Part shown: positions 51,521-60,139 of the stretch, piece by piece
Layout: the number at the start of each line of letters is the position of its first letter
Position numbering within the stretch: position 1 is the stretch's first letter
Program-made: the position numbers and the translations under genes
Assembly: GCF_009176645.1 (NCBI RefSeq)
Contig: NZ_AP019007.1
Span: 4,030,001 to 4,094,000, forward strand
From: Enterobacter oligotrophicus
GTDB lineage: Bacteria; Pseudomonadota; Gammaproteobacteria; Enterobacterales; Enterobacteriaceae
Length of the DNA: 64,000 nucleotides
Direction: 5' to 3'
Notes under the pieces: generated by a model
The model's input: only the letters and a program-made list of their open reading frames with translations
The model's database searches: none
Told to the model about the DNA's origin: nothing

Positions 51521-53800
51521 ATGCTCAATCAAGAACTGGAACTCAGTTTAAATATGGCTTTCGCCAGAGCGCGTGAGCACCGACATGAGTTTATGACCGT
51601 CGAGCACTTGCTGCTCGCACTGCTTAGCAACCCATCTGCCCGCGAAGCGCTGGAAGCCTGCTCCGTGGATCTGGTGGCGCTACGTCAGGAACTCGAAGCC
51701 TTCATCGAACAAACCACACCGGTGCTGCCAGCCAGTGAAGAAGAGCGCGACACGCAGCCGACGCTTAGCTTCCAGCGCGTGCTGCAGCGCGCGGTTTTCC
51801 ACGTCCAGTCTTCCGGGCGTAGCGAAGTGACTGGCGCAAACGTCTTAGTCGCCATCTTCAGCGAGCAGGAGTCACAGGCGGCTTATCTGCTGCGCAAACA
51901 CGAAGTCAGCCGACTGGATGTGGTCAACTTCATCTCACACGGGACGCGCAAAGACGAGCCTAACCAGGCATCGGATTCCAGCAATCAGATTAATAACAAT
52001 GAAGAGCAAGCAGGCGGGGAGGATCGTATGGAAAACTTCACCACCAACCTTAATCAGCTTGCTCGCGTTGGCGGTATCGACCCGCTGATTGGTCGCGATA
52101 AAGAGCTGGAGCGTGCGATTCAGGTGCTGTGCCGTCGCCGCAAGAATAACCCGCTGCTGGTGGGGGAATCTGGCGTCGGTAAAACCGCGATTGCCGAAGG
52201 TCTTGCCTGGCGCATAGTGCAGGGCGACGTGCCGGAAGTGATTGCCGATTGCACCATCTACTCGCTGGATATTGGCTCGCTGCTGGCGGGCACCAAATAC
52301 CGCGGTGATTTTGAAAAACGCTTCAAGGCGCTGTTAAAGCAGCTTGAGCAGGACACTAACAGCATTCTGTTTATCGATGAAATCCACACCATCATCGGTG
52401 CAGGTGCGGCCTCCGGTGGCCAGGTGGATGCCGCTAACCTGATCAAACCGCTGCTTTCCAGCGGCAAGATCCGCGTGATTGGCTCCACAACTTACCAGGA
52501 GTTCAGCAACATTTTCGAGAAAGACCGTGCGCTGGCGCGTCGCTTCCAGAAAATCGACGTGACTGAGCCGTCCGTCGAGGAGACGGTGCAGATCATCAAC
52601 GGCCTGAAACCGAAGTACGAAGCGCACCACGATGTGCGTTATACCGCGAAAGCGGTGCGTGCGGCGGTGGAACTGGCGGTGAAATACATCAACGACCGTC
52701 ATCTGCCGGATAAGGCGATTGACGTGATTGATGAGGCGGGGGCGCGTGCGCGCCTGATGCCAGCCAGCAAGCGCAAGAAAACCGTTAACGTGGCAGACAT
52801 TGAGTCCGTGGTGGCCCGTATCGCGCGTATCCCTGAGAAAAGTGTTTCTCAGAGCGACCGCGACACGCTGCGCACCCTCGGCAATCGCCTGAAAATGCTG
52901 GTCTTTGGCCAGGATAAAGCCATTGAGGCCTTAACCGAAGCGATCAAGATGGCGCGCGCCGGGCTGGGTCATGATCACAAGCCGGTTGGTTCCTTCCTGT
53001 TCGCCGGGCCAACCGGTGTCGGGAAAACCGAGGTGACGGTGCAGCTCTCCAAAGCGCTGGGCATTGAACTGCTGCGCTTTGATATGTCCGAGTATATGGA
53101 GCGTCACACCGTCAGCCGTTTGATTGGTGCGCCTCCGGGATACGTGGGCTTTGACCAGGGCGGCCTGCTCACCGACGCGGTGATCAAGCATCCGCACGCG
53201 GTACTGCTGCTCGATGAAATCGAGAAAGCGCACCCGGACGTGTTCAACATCCTGCTGCAGGTGATGGACAACGGGACGCTGACCGACAACAACGGGCGTA
53301 AGGCGGACTTCCGCAACGTGGTGCTGGTGATGACCACCAACGCCGGTGTGCGTGAAACCGAGCGTAAATCCATCGGCCTGATCCACCAGGATAACAGCAC
53401 CGATGCGATGGAAGAGATCAAGAAGATCTTCACGCCGGAGTTCCGTAACCGTCTGGACAACATTATCTGGTTCGATCACCTGTCTACCGAGGTGATTCAT
53501 CAGGTGGTGGATAAGTTCATCGTCGAGTTGCAGGTTCAGCTGGATCAGAAAGGCGTATCGCTGGAAGTGAGCCAGGAGGCCCGCAACTGGCTGGCAGAGA
53601 AAGGCTACGACCGTGCGATGGGTGCCCGTCCGATGGCGCGTGTGATTCAGGACAATCTGAAGAAACCGCTGGCGAACGAGCTGCTGTTTGGCTCGTTGGT
53701 GGATGGCGGCCAGGTGACCGTGGCGCTGGACCAGGCGAAGAACGAGCTGACGTACGATTTCCAGAGTGCGGCGAAGCATAAGCCGGAAGCGGCTCACTGA
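51521..53800 (+). CDS. clpA: ClpA, ATP-dependent unfoldase of ClpAP
   Basis: AAA+ unfoldase of 759 residues (K-12: 758). ATG 51521 is chosen over a TTG five codons earlier because GGGGGAGGT stands just ahead. An N-terminal double-Clp repeat domain (about 1-150) binds ClpS. AAA-1 has [13 protein letters not shown] (about 214), and AAA-2 has [13 protein letters not shown] (about 497). The ClpP-docking IGL loop is in [11 protein letters not shown] strong terminator follows. Confidence 0.96.
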   Translation: MLNQELELSLNMAFARAREHRHEFMTVEHLLLALLSNPSAREALEACSVDLVALRQELEAFIEQTTPVLPASEEERDTQPTLSFQRVLQRAVFHVQSSGRSEVTGANVLVAIFSEQESQAAYLLRKHEVSRLDVVNFISHGTRKDEPNQASDSSNQINNNEEQAGGEDRMENFTTNLNQLARVGGIDPLIGRDKELERAIQVLCRRRKNNPLLVGESGVGKTAIAEGLAWRIVQGDVPEVIADCTIYSLDIGSLLAGTKYRGDFEKRFKALLKQLEQDTNSILFIDEIHTIIGAGAASGGQVDAANLIKPLLSSGKIRVIGSTTYQEFSNIFEKDRALARRFQKIDVTEPSVEETVQIINGLKPKYEAHHDVRYTAKAVRAAVELAVKYINDRHLPDKAIDVIDEAGARARLMPASKRKKTVNVADIESVVARIARIPEKSVSQSDRDTLRTLGNRLKMLVFGQDKAIEALTEAIKMARAGLGHDHKPVGSFLFAGPTGVGKTEVTVQLSKALGIELLRFDMSEYMERHTVSRLIGAPPGYVGFDQGGLLTDAVIKHPHAVLLLDEIEKAHPDVFNILLQVMDNGTLTDNNGRKADFRNVVLVMTTNAGVRETERKSIGLIHQDNSTDAMEEIKKIFTPEFRNRLDNIIWFDHLSTEVIHQVVDKFIVELQVQLDQKGVSLEVSQEARNWLAEKGYDRAMGARPMARVIQDNLKKPLANELLFGSLVDGGQVTVALDQAKNELTYDFQSAAKHKPEAAH

Positions 53801-53814
53801 GTTGAACGTTAAAC

Positions 53815-53844
53815 GAAAAAACCGGGCATTTGCCCGGTTTTTTT
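53815..53844 (+). terminator. Intrinsic terminator of clpSA
   Basis: ACCGGGC (53821-53827) with GCCCGGT (53832-53838) preceded by an A run and followed by seven T, 20 bases after the clpA stop. Confidence 0.93.
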
Positions 53845-53858
53845 ATGCCCGCTTTTCT

Positions 53859-53895
53859 CCCTCTCCCTGTGGGAGAGGGCTGGGGTGAGGGCATC
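53859..53895. repeat. Dispersed palindromic repeat, copy 2
   Basis: Perfect hairpin CCCTCTCCC-TGT-GGGAGAGGG followed by CTGGGGTGAGGGCATC. Same family as 32334-32371, opposite orientation. It marks the boundary between the clpA backbone and the accessory block. Confidence 0.65.
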
Positions 53896-54012
53896 AGGTC
53901 GCAGCGAAATTTTGCGAGGCGCTTTCCAGTTTCTTTTGATGTCTGTTGCTGGATAAATCCACAGCAATAAAATGGCGACGCACCTGCAAAATCAGGTGCC
54001 GGGATTGGCGTC

Positions 54013-54031
54013 CTGAAAGTGTGTGAGCAGC
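54013..54031 (+). promoter_or_regulatory. Upstream target site of the C4-like RNA
   Basis: Contains AAAGTGTGTGA (54016-54026), the same 11 bases found again just ahead of the downstream ORF (54194-54204). The C4-like RNA in between carries the complementary CACACACAC. A small hairpin GCAGCA / TGCTGC overlaps the right side. Confidence 0.5.
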
Positions 54032-54046
54032 AGTATTGCTGCAGGC

Positions 54047-54075
54047 TTCGTTCGCCCTAAGGAAAAGGGTATAAT
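54047..54075 (+). promoter_or_regulatory. Promoter of the C4-like RNA region
   Basis: Perfect -10 TATAAT at 54070-54075, with a poor -35 (TTCGTT, 54047-54052) at 17-bp spacing. An alternative is that transcription starts further upstream and runs through. Confidence 0.45.
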
Positions 54076-54148
54076 CTGCATCTGGCGGGCGAATCGGGAG
54101 CTTCCTTTGAAGCGCCAGTAGCACACACACTGGTACGCCAATTCCTTT
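54076..54148 (+). ncRNA. C4-like antisense RNA (P1 c4 / P4 cI RNA type)
   Basis: Stem CTGGCG (54082-54087) / CGCCAG (54113-54118) encloses a loop. After it comes CACACACAC (54122-54130) and CCAATTCC (54138-54145). The first can pair with GTGTGTG in both target sites; the second with GGAATT of the downstream ribosome site (54206-54211). A central RNA flanked by an upstream and a downstream target is the layout of phage P1 and P4 immunity RNAs. The pairing is read directly; the family call is from memory and needs a covariance search. Confidence 0.55.
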
Positions 54149-54193
54149 TCGTCCGCCGCCAGCGAATCTGGCGTTTCCTGCGGTGGTAAATTC

Positions 54194-54214
54194 AAAGTGT
54201 GTGAAGGAATTACC
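54194..54214 (+). promoter_or_regulatory. Downstream target overlapping the ribosome site of the next ORF
   Basis: AAAGTGTGTGAAGGAATTAC includes the AAGGA ribosome site of the ORF starting at 54217. Pairing with the C4-like RNA would block translation, the mode used in P1 and P4. Confidence 0.5.
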
Positions 54215-54216
54215 CA

Positions 54217-54657
54217 ATGAATACAAAAAATAATTTCGCCCAACTCTACAGCGAACTTACTCTAAACCTCGATCTCCCAACACTTACTGAGCGTTGCAAA
54301 TTGCTCACTGAAATCCTGCTGGACTGCAACTCGCTCCCGCAAACTCAACCCGTTTGTCGTTGTCTTGGTGCTTATCTGGAGGAAGTCAAAACCGGCCTTG
54401 TGGAATCGATGAGTGATTTTCAGATAGTAGAATTTGAGGAAGAAGAGGAGCCACCGCGGCAAAAAGAGTGGTTGCTGGAAGGTACTGAAACCAAGTGCGA
54501 TTACTGCCGCGCATTAAATCACGTGCTGCTGGTATCGCATTTTGACCGCGAGATGCTGCCGTACCTGACGGGATTATTGCACGACATTACTCACTCAATG
54601 GCGGCAGATGTGGTTGCGCCTCGCAGTGCAGAAACCGTTATCCATATTATTCCCTGA
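54217..54657 (+). CDS. Hypothetical protein behind the C4-like RNA
   Basis: Acidic protein of 146 residues with no recognised family. It is mostly helical in appearance at the N-terminus (YSELTLNLDLPTLTERCKLL), with a run of six Glu/Asp residues (VEFEEEEEPP) near residue 73, and a CDYC pair (about 94-97) that could bind a metal with nearby Cys/His. AAGGA stands 9 bases ahead of the ATG, inside the proposed antisense target. By position it corresponds to the gene silenced by C4 RNA in phages, but the protein does not resemble Icd, Ash or Kil by eye. It is the last gene before the CRISPR leader. Confidence 0.6.
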   Translation: MNTKNNFAQLYSELTLNLDLPTLTERCKLLTEILLDCNSLPQTQPVCRCLGAYLEEVKTGLVESMSDFQIVEFEEEEEPPRQKEWLLEGTETKCDYCRALNHVLLVSHFDREMLPYLTGLLHDITHSMAADVVAPRSAETVIHIIP

Positions 54658-54832
54658 TTATTTTGTCGCGTCGGGGGAGTTGTTTCGATGCATGCAGGTT
54701 AAACCCTTTTTTCTGGCGGTTTTATAACTCATTGATTTATATGATGAGGATTTGCGCTTTGAAAAAAAGGGTTTAATGCGCATGTATTGATTATTTTCTT
54801 ATACAACAATAAGATGGCGAGGTTTCCTTTCA
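54658..54832 (+). promoter_or_regulatory. CRISPR leader with IHF site
   Basis: AT-rich 175-bp region directly before the first repeat. TAACTCATTGATT (54725-54737) is a perfect reverse match to the IHF consensus WATCAANNNNTTR. A second TTGATT core is at 54787. TTAAACCCTTTTTTC (54699-54713) is mirrored by GAAAAAAAGGGTTTAA (54761-54776) around the IHF site. IHF bends type I-F leaders for spacer integration in Pectobacterium, so the arrangement fits. Confidence 0.75.
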
Positions 54833-55580
54833 GTTCACTGCCGTGCAGGCAGCTTAGAAAGAGAGATCAGGATAAACCAACAGATCATCAAAGTTCACTG
54901 CCGTGCAGGCAGCTTAGAAAGCGAGCATCGCGTTCAAGCATACGCTGAAGCTGTTCACTGCCGTGCAGGCAGCTTAGAAAGAATACATCGAGATCCACAG
55001 GGTCACCCTGGTGTTCACTGCCGTGCAGGCAGCTTAGAAATCTGGCGCAGAAGGCCAGCAAAAACATGACGCGTTCACTGCCGTGCAGGCAGCTTAGAAA
55101 ACATCCTTCGCAGTGAAGGTCCGGTGCGTTTCGTTCACTGCCGTGCAGGCAGCTTAGAAAGGCGCGAAGGTACTGCGCTGGAAGGAGGGCTGGTTCACTG
55201 CCGTGCAGGCAGCTTAGAAAGATCAGCGCCGGAAACAGCGTCGGCCTGTTCAGTTCACTGCCGTGCAGGCAGCTTAGAAAAGTAGCAAAGCACAGCCAGA
55301 CAAAAACCAACCGTTCACTGCCGTGCAGGCAGCTTAGAAAGAACGTACATGAGCGGGTAAAACTGGAATTACGTTCACTGCCGTGCAGGCAGCTTAGAAA
55401 TCCGAACGTCGGATCATGCTGCATGCTTTGAGGTTCACTGCCGCGCAGGCAGCTTAGAAACCTGTCATATCGTCGTTAATTGTTATCACGCGGTTCACTG
55501 CCGTGCAGGCAGCTTAGAAAACGTTACCGCAAAATGTATCCTGGATTTGTTCGTCCACTGCCTTACAGGCAGCTTAGAAA
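54833..55580 (+). CRISPR. Type I-F CRISPR array, 13 repeats and 12 spacers
   Basis: Repeats are 28 bp and spacers 32 bp, in an exact 60-bp period. The repeat starts GTTCACTGCCGTGCAGG and ends CAGCTTAGAAA; it has the CTGCC-GTGCA-GGCAG hairpin cut by Cas6f, leaving the CTTAGAAA handle. The first ten repeats are identical. Repeat 11 (55433) has one change (T to C), and the last (55553) has three changes, which marks the distal end and puts the leader on the left. Transcription therefore runs toward cas1. All 12 spacers differ from each other; their targets cannot be found without a search. Confidence 0.98.
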
Positions 55581-55612
55581 CACTCAATGCCCATCTGGAC
55601 GAAGGCGTTAAT

Positions 55613-55644
55613 GTTCAACGCCACACAGCCCCTCTCGCTAGAAA
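55613..55644 (+). repeat. Eroded 14th CRISPR repeat
   Basis: Exactly 32 bp after the last recognised repeat, the sequence reads GTTCAACGCCACACAG, then a variant half ending GCTAGAAA. It matches the repeat at 6 of the first 8 and 11 of the first 16 positions, with a 4-bp insertion. The in-phase position makes it a decayed repeat, and 55581-55612 a fossil spacer. Confidence 0.65.
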
Positions 55645-55832
55645 GGTCTTGCAATTACATGCTCCACATCGATCATTCACAAGAATCCATCACTATTATC
55701 TCTGTCATTTTTATTTAAATCAAAAAACATATCCAATTCATAAATATAATCAAAGGAATGCATTATTCATTGGGATGATAAATGCGCTATTAAACACACT
55801 TTCTGTTTTATTACCCCTCTGATTATTATTCA

Positions 55833-55876
55833 TTTGATATATATCACATTTGTCTTTGTCTAAAACTCGCTAACAT
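55833..55876 (+). promoter_or_regulatory. CRP site and promoter of the cas operon
   Basis: TTTGATATATATCACA (55833-55848) keeps the TCACA half of a CRP site and has one mismatch in the TGTGA half. A TAACAT -10 element (55871-55876) would start transcription near 55883. The CRP centre would then be at about -42, the class II activation position. Elsewhere in the 268-bp gap after the array I see only AT-rich sequence. Confidence 0.6.
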
Positions 55877-55912
55877 ATCCTGCATTCAATTCTTTGAAAT
55901 AAAAGCCTTAAC

Positions 55913-56896
55913 ATGCCCGCAAACAGCATCACGTCTGGTGATTTAAAAACCATACTCCACTCTAAACGCGCCAATATCTATTATCTGGAGAAATGTCGTA
56001 TTCAGGTAAATGGTGGGCGGGTTGAATATGTCACCCAGAAAGGGAAAGAGTCATTTTTCTGGAACATTCCCATCGCCAATACTACGGCGGTCATGTTGGG
56101 TATGGGAACCTCCGTTACGCAAATGGCAATGCGGGAATTTGCACGGGCAGGCGTGATGGTTGGTTTTTGTGGAACGGATGGCACGCCGCTTTATGCGGCA
56201 AATGAAGTGGATATTGATGTCTCCTGGCTTTGTCCGCAAAGTGAATATCGCCCGACGGGGTATTTGCAAAACTGGGTTTCATTCTGGTTTAACGAAGAAA
56301 AACGTCTGCAGGCGGCAAAGCACTTTCAGTTTATTCGTTTACAGCAAATCGAAAAACAGTGGTCCGGGTTGCGGATGCAGCGAGAAACCTCTTTTCAATC
56401 AGATAAGGATGCGCTGAATAATATTCTTGAGCGTGCGAAGCAGGGCATGGAAAACGCTCAGGATCATACGTCGTTGATGCTTCAGGAGGCACAGCTGACG
56501 AAATCACTCTATAAACTGGCAAGCCAGACGGTGGGCTACGGCAGCTTTATCCGCGCCAAACGGGGTGGCGGGGCGGATATGGCGAACCGTTTTCTCGATC
56601 AGGGCAACTATCTGGCCTACGGGCTGGCGGCTGTCGCAGCCTGGGTGACGGGCATTCCTCATGGGCTTGCGGTTATGCACGGTAAAACCCGACGCGGTGG
56701 GTTGGTTTTTGATATTGCTGATTTAATGAAAGACGCGCTCGTTATGCCACAGGCATTTATTGCGGCTATGGAGGGTGAGGATAATCAACAATTTCGTCAG
56801 CGCTGCATCAACGTGTTTCAACAGGCTGATGCGCTGGATGTGATGATCGCCACGTTGCAGGAAACCTCGCAGTCGCTGGCGGGAGTCGCAAAATGA
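55913..56896 (+). CDS. cas1: Cas1 (type I-F), spacer integrase
   Basis: Metal-dependent integrase of 327 residues that inserts new spacers together with Cas2-3. The I-F branch is recognised by SGDLKTILHSKRANIYYLEK, WNIPIANTTAVMLGMGTSVTQ (in part), and GFCGTDGTPLY. Predicted metal ligands are Glu192 (LMLQEAQLTK), His256 (LAVMHGKTRRGG) and Asp267/Asp270 (VFDIADLM). It starts the cas1-cas2-3-csy1-csy2-csy3-cas6f operon and overlaps cas2-3 by 4 bases. All key residues are present, so it looks functional. Confidence 0.97.
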   Translation: MPANSITSGDLKTILHSKRANIYYLEKCRIQVNGGRVEYVTQKGKESFFWNIPIANTTAVMLGMGTSVTQMAMREFARAGVMVGFCGTDGTPLYAANEVDIDVSWLCPQSEYRPTGYLQNWVSFWFNEEKRLQAAKHFQFIRLQQIEKQWSGLRMQRETSFQSDKDALNNILERAKQGMENAQDHTSLMLQEAQLTKSLYKLASQTVGYGSFIRAKRGGGADMANRFLDQGNYLAYGLAAVAAWVTGIPHGLAVMHGKTRRGGLVFDIADLMKDALVMPQAFIAAMEGEDNQQFRQRCINVFQQADALDVMIATLQETSQSLAGVAK

Positions 56897-59800
56897 ATGT
56901 GCTGATTATCTCCCGGTGTACGAAACGTGCGCGCGAGCAAAGCTGTCAAATTATCGATCAATTTGCTGAGCGCACGGGTGACGCTGCGTGGCAGACGACG
57001 ATCACAATGGAAGGCGTTAACACGCTACGTAAGCTGTTGCGTAAAACTGCGCGGCGTAATACCGCCGTGGCCTGCCACTGGCTGAAAAAAAGCGGGCAAA
57101 CAGAGCTGCTGTGGATTGTCGGGAATTTGCGTCGCTTTAACGCGCAAGGACGTGTACCCACAAATCGCACGACCCTGCAAATTATCCGCAATGACAACGA
57201 ACACCATTGGCACAGTGCGGAAAGCATCGCCTTGCTGGCGGCGATCGCCGGGCTGTTTCATGATTTTGGTAAAGCGGGGATGAGTTTCCAGCAAACGCTT
57301 AAGGGTGAAAGTAAGCGCTTCTGTCAAATGTTTCGCCATGAGTGGATCTCTGTTCGTCTGTTCGAGGCATTTGTAGGAGAACAAACCGATGAACAGTGGC
57401 TGACATCCTTAACACAGCTCAAAGCCGCTGACGAAAAGGCCATGCTAAAAGCGCTGAAGAAGGACAGGGAAGAGTGGAGTAACAGTCCGCTGGGAACATT
57501 ACCACCCGTCGCTAAAGTGGTGGCGTGGCTGATGTTATCACACCACCGTTTACCTGAGCCCCATTCGAAAAATCCCTCATTACTGTACTGTGAAGGCTGG
57601 CTTGAGCGACAGCTGAATGTGGACTGGAACGCGCTAAATCACAAACAGGAAAAGCATGGCTGGACCACGCGGGAAAAACAAAACGTCTGGACATTTCCTC
57701 ACGGCACGCCGCTAAAAAGTAAAACCTGGCGCGAGAAGGCCAGGCAGATTGGTAAACGCATCCGTAACCTCCCCGCACTGCTTCATGCGGGATCGCTGGA
57801 TAATCTTTTCACCCTCCATCTTGCTCGTCTGTCGCTGATGCTGGCCGATCACGTTTACTCCTCTCAACCGGCTTATTCCAAATGGCAGGATGATGCCGTC
57901 CAGTGCTGGGCCAACAGTGACCGCCAGTCAGGGCTGCTTAAGCAAAAACTGGATGAGCACAATGTCGGTGTCGCACACCTGGCGCTGCTGATGGGGCGTT
58001 CTCTTCCTTCTTTGCGTCGTTCGTTACCCGCCATCGCCCGACATAAAGCGTTTCGGGAAAGGGCAACAAATCCGCGCTTTCAATGGCAGAACAAAGCATG
58101 GGATGTGGCCTCTGCCTTGCGGGAGAAGAGTGCAGAGCAGGGTTTCTTCGGCATCAATATGGCCTCGACCGGATGCGGTAAAACCTTTGCAAACGCCCGG
58201 ATTATGTACGCCCTGGCGGATGAGCAGGCGGGATGTCGCTTCAGCGTCGCGCTGGGGTTACGCACGCTGACGCTGCAAACGGGACAGGCTCTGCAGTCGC
58301 GTCTGGGGCTGGATGATGACACGCTGGCCGTGGTGACTGGTGCCGCAGCAGTGAAGGAGCTGTACCAGGGGAATGACGTTGAAGATAACAGCAGCGCCAG
58401 CGACGAAGCGTTTTTCGCCAGCCATCATTACGTTCATTATGAGGGCGCAATGAGCAGCGGTATTGCGCAACAGTGGCTGGCGAAAGAACCGACGCTTAAC
58501 CGTCTGGTCAGTGCGCCGGTGCTGGTGACAACCGTCGATCATCTTATGCCCGCGACGGAAGGCGTACGCGGGGGGCGGCAGATCCCCGCCATGCTGCGCC
58601 TGCTGACCAGCGATCTGGTGCTTGATGAGCCAGATGATTTTGATATTGATGATTTGCACGCGCTGTGTCGGCTGGTTAACTGGGCGGGAATGCTCGGCTC
58701 CCGTGTGCTTCTCTCGTCGGCAACGTTGCCCCCTGCGTTAACGGAAGCGTTGTTTGAAGCCTATCGGGAAGGACGCAAAGCCTGGCAAATCGCTTGCGGG
58801 ATCTCCGACAGACCGATGAGTATCTGCTGCGCCTGGTTTGATGAGTACGGCGCACAGTCAAAGGATGTGGCCGATGAAAACCAGTTTCGTCAGGCGCACG
58901 GCGAATTTGTGCGTCAGCGGATTAAACGCCTGCCTGACCAGCCACGGCTTCGGCTTGGGAAACTGGCCCCTGTATTACCGCAATCCGCCAGCTACGCGGC
59001 TGTGGTTTCTGCGCTGGCGGAGACGTTGTACCAGGAGATGGTTGAGCTTCATGGCCACCATCACGCCACGCATAAAAGTGGCAAAACCGTATCGTTTGGC
59101 CTGGTTCGCATGGCCAATATCAATCCGCTGGTTGCTGTCGCGCAGGCGCTGATGGCAATCCCCTCGCCGGACAATTACCGCATTCATTACTGTGTTTATC
59201 ACAGCCAGCATCCGCTGGCGGTGCGCGCGGCGATCGAAAAACGGCTGGACAGCGCGTTCACGCGACACGACCCGGAACATGTCTGGCAGTTACCGGAAGT
59301 GAAGCAGGCGCTGACATCACCGGAGCAGCACCATCTTTTTGTTGTGCTGGGGACGTCTGTGCTGGAGGTCGGGCGAGATTTTGATGCCGACTGGGGGATC
59401 GTCGAACCGAGTTCAATGCGTTCGCTTATTCAGTTTGCCGGACGTATTCAGCGTCATCGCCAGCAGGTGCCTGAGCGTGAAAACCTGGTGATTCTGGAAC
59501 GCAACGTGCGCGCGCTTCGTGGGGAGCGCGTGGCCTACTGTCGTCCTGGTTTCGAAACGGAACACCATCCGTTGCCTCACCATGATCTTCATGAACTGCT
59601 CAGTGAAGAAAGTTATCGCACACTCAATGCTATCCCGCGCATCGTTGAAGATTTACCCGGTAATGCGCTGGCGGCGCTGGAGCACGCCCGGTTGCGTGCC
59701 GCGCTGCTGGACGGTGGGGATAAACCAGATGTTGTTGCCGCGTCGTGGTGGCGATTGCCACTGACGTGGAACGGTGAGCTTCAAAAACGAACACCGTTTC

Positions 59801-60123
59801 GCCGCTCATCGCCTGAGGACTCTTTCTTTTTGAGTATGAAAGAGGAAGACGACGAACCCGTGTTTTGCCTGATGCAGGAAGACGGCAGGTTAAAACCTTC
59901 GGAGCGGTTTCGCTCGCATTCGTTATCCATGGCCGACGGCGTAGAACCGTGGTTTGCGATTGATTATGCCAGGGTGTTGCAGGCGCTTGCGGATGAAAAG
60001 CAGATGGAGCTGGATGCGGTGTCGCGTCGTTATGGCGAAATCACATTGAGGGTCAGCAGGGAGGAGGAGACGGAACAATGGCTGTATCACCCGGTACTGG
60101 GTGTGTTCAGGGAATATCTATAA
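56893..60123 (+). CDS. cas3: Cas2-3 fusion (type I-F), adaptation and DNA-degrading helicase-nuclease
   Basis: Fusion of 1076 residues typical of type I-F. Cas2 (about 1-95) starts MNVLIISRCTKRAREQS. The HD nuclease (about 100-370) has IAGLFHDFGKAG (His123, Asp124), FRHEWISVRLF and MLSHHRLPEP. The SF2 helicase (about 400-900) has Walker A STGCGKTFANA, LDEPDDFD, LLSSATLPP and QFAGRIQRHRQ. A C-terminal domain follows. It both cuts target DNA and forms the integration complex with Cas1. No frameshift or missing catalytic residue is visible. Confidence 0.97.
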   Translation: MNVLIISRCTKRAREQSCQIIDQFAERTGDAAWQTTITMEGVNTLRKLLRKTARRNTAVACHWLKKSGQTELLWIVGNLRRFNAQGRVPTNRTTLQIIRNDNEHHWHSAESIALLAAIAGLFHDFGKAGMSFQQTLKGESKRFCQMFRHEWISVRLFEAFVGEQTDEQWLTSLTQLKAADEKAMLKALKKDREEWSNSPLGTLPPVAKVVAWLMLSHHRLPEPHSKNPSLLYCEGWLERQLNVDWNALNHKQEKHGWTTREKQNVWTFPHGTPLKSKTWREKARQIGKRIRNLPALLHAGSLDNLFTLHLARLSLMLADHVYSSQPAYSKWQDDAVQCWANSDRQSGLLKQKLDEHNVGVAHLALLMGRSLPSLRRSLPAIARHKAFRERATNPRFQWQNKAWDVASALREKSAEQGFFGINMASTGCGKTFANARIMYALADEQAGCRFSVALGLRTLTLQTGQALQSRLGLDDDTLAVVTGAAAVKELYQGNDVEDNSSASDEAFFASHHYVHYEGAMSSGIAQQWLAKEPTLNRLVSAPVLVTTVDHLMPATEGVRGGRQIPAMLRLLTSDLVLDEPDDFDIDDLHALCRLVNWAGMLGSRVLLSSATLPPALTEALFEAYREGRKAWQIACGISDRPMSICCAWFDEYGAQSKDVADENQFRQAHGEFVRQRIKRLPDQPRLRLGKLAPVLPQSASYAAVVSALAETLYQEMVELHGHHHATHKSGKTVSFGLVRMANINPLVAVAQALMAIPSPDNYRIHYCVYHSQHPLAVRAAIEKRLDSAFTRHDPEHVWQLPEVKQALTSPEQHHLFVVLGTSVLEVGRDFDADWGIVEPSSMRSLIQFAGRIQRHRQQVPERENLVILERNVRALRGERVAYCRPGFETEHHPLPHHDLHELLSEESYRTLNAIPRIVEDLPGNALAALEHARLRAALLDGGDKPDVVAASWWRLPLTWNGELQKRTPFRRSSPEDSFFLSMKEEDDEPVFCLMQEDGRLKPSERFRSHSLSMADGVEPWFAIDYARVLQALADEKQMELDAVSRRYGEITLRVSREEETEQWLYHPVLGVFREYL

Positions 60124-60139
60124 AGATCCAGGAGCGAGT

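Noticed and set aside
53801..54216. tRNA-Ser (serW) gene expected downstream of clpA
   Set aside because: No tRNA cloverleaf or CCA end is seen; in this genome it most likely follows the CRISPR-Cas block outside the window.
53894..54226. 110-codon frame on the minus strand opposite the C4-like region
   Set aside because: It covers the structured RNA, target sites and ribosome site of the plus-strand ORF, has no ribosome site of its own, and similar frames opposite phage immunity regions are usually spurious.
54888..55424. Open frame on the minus strand across the CRISPR array
   Set aside because: Its product is a periodic FLSCLHGSE repeat, which is just the translated CRISPR repeat; the 60-bp period keeps the frame open.
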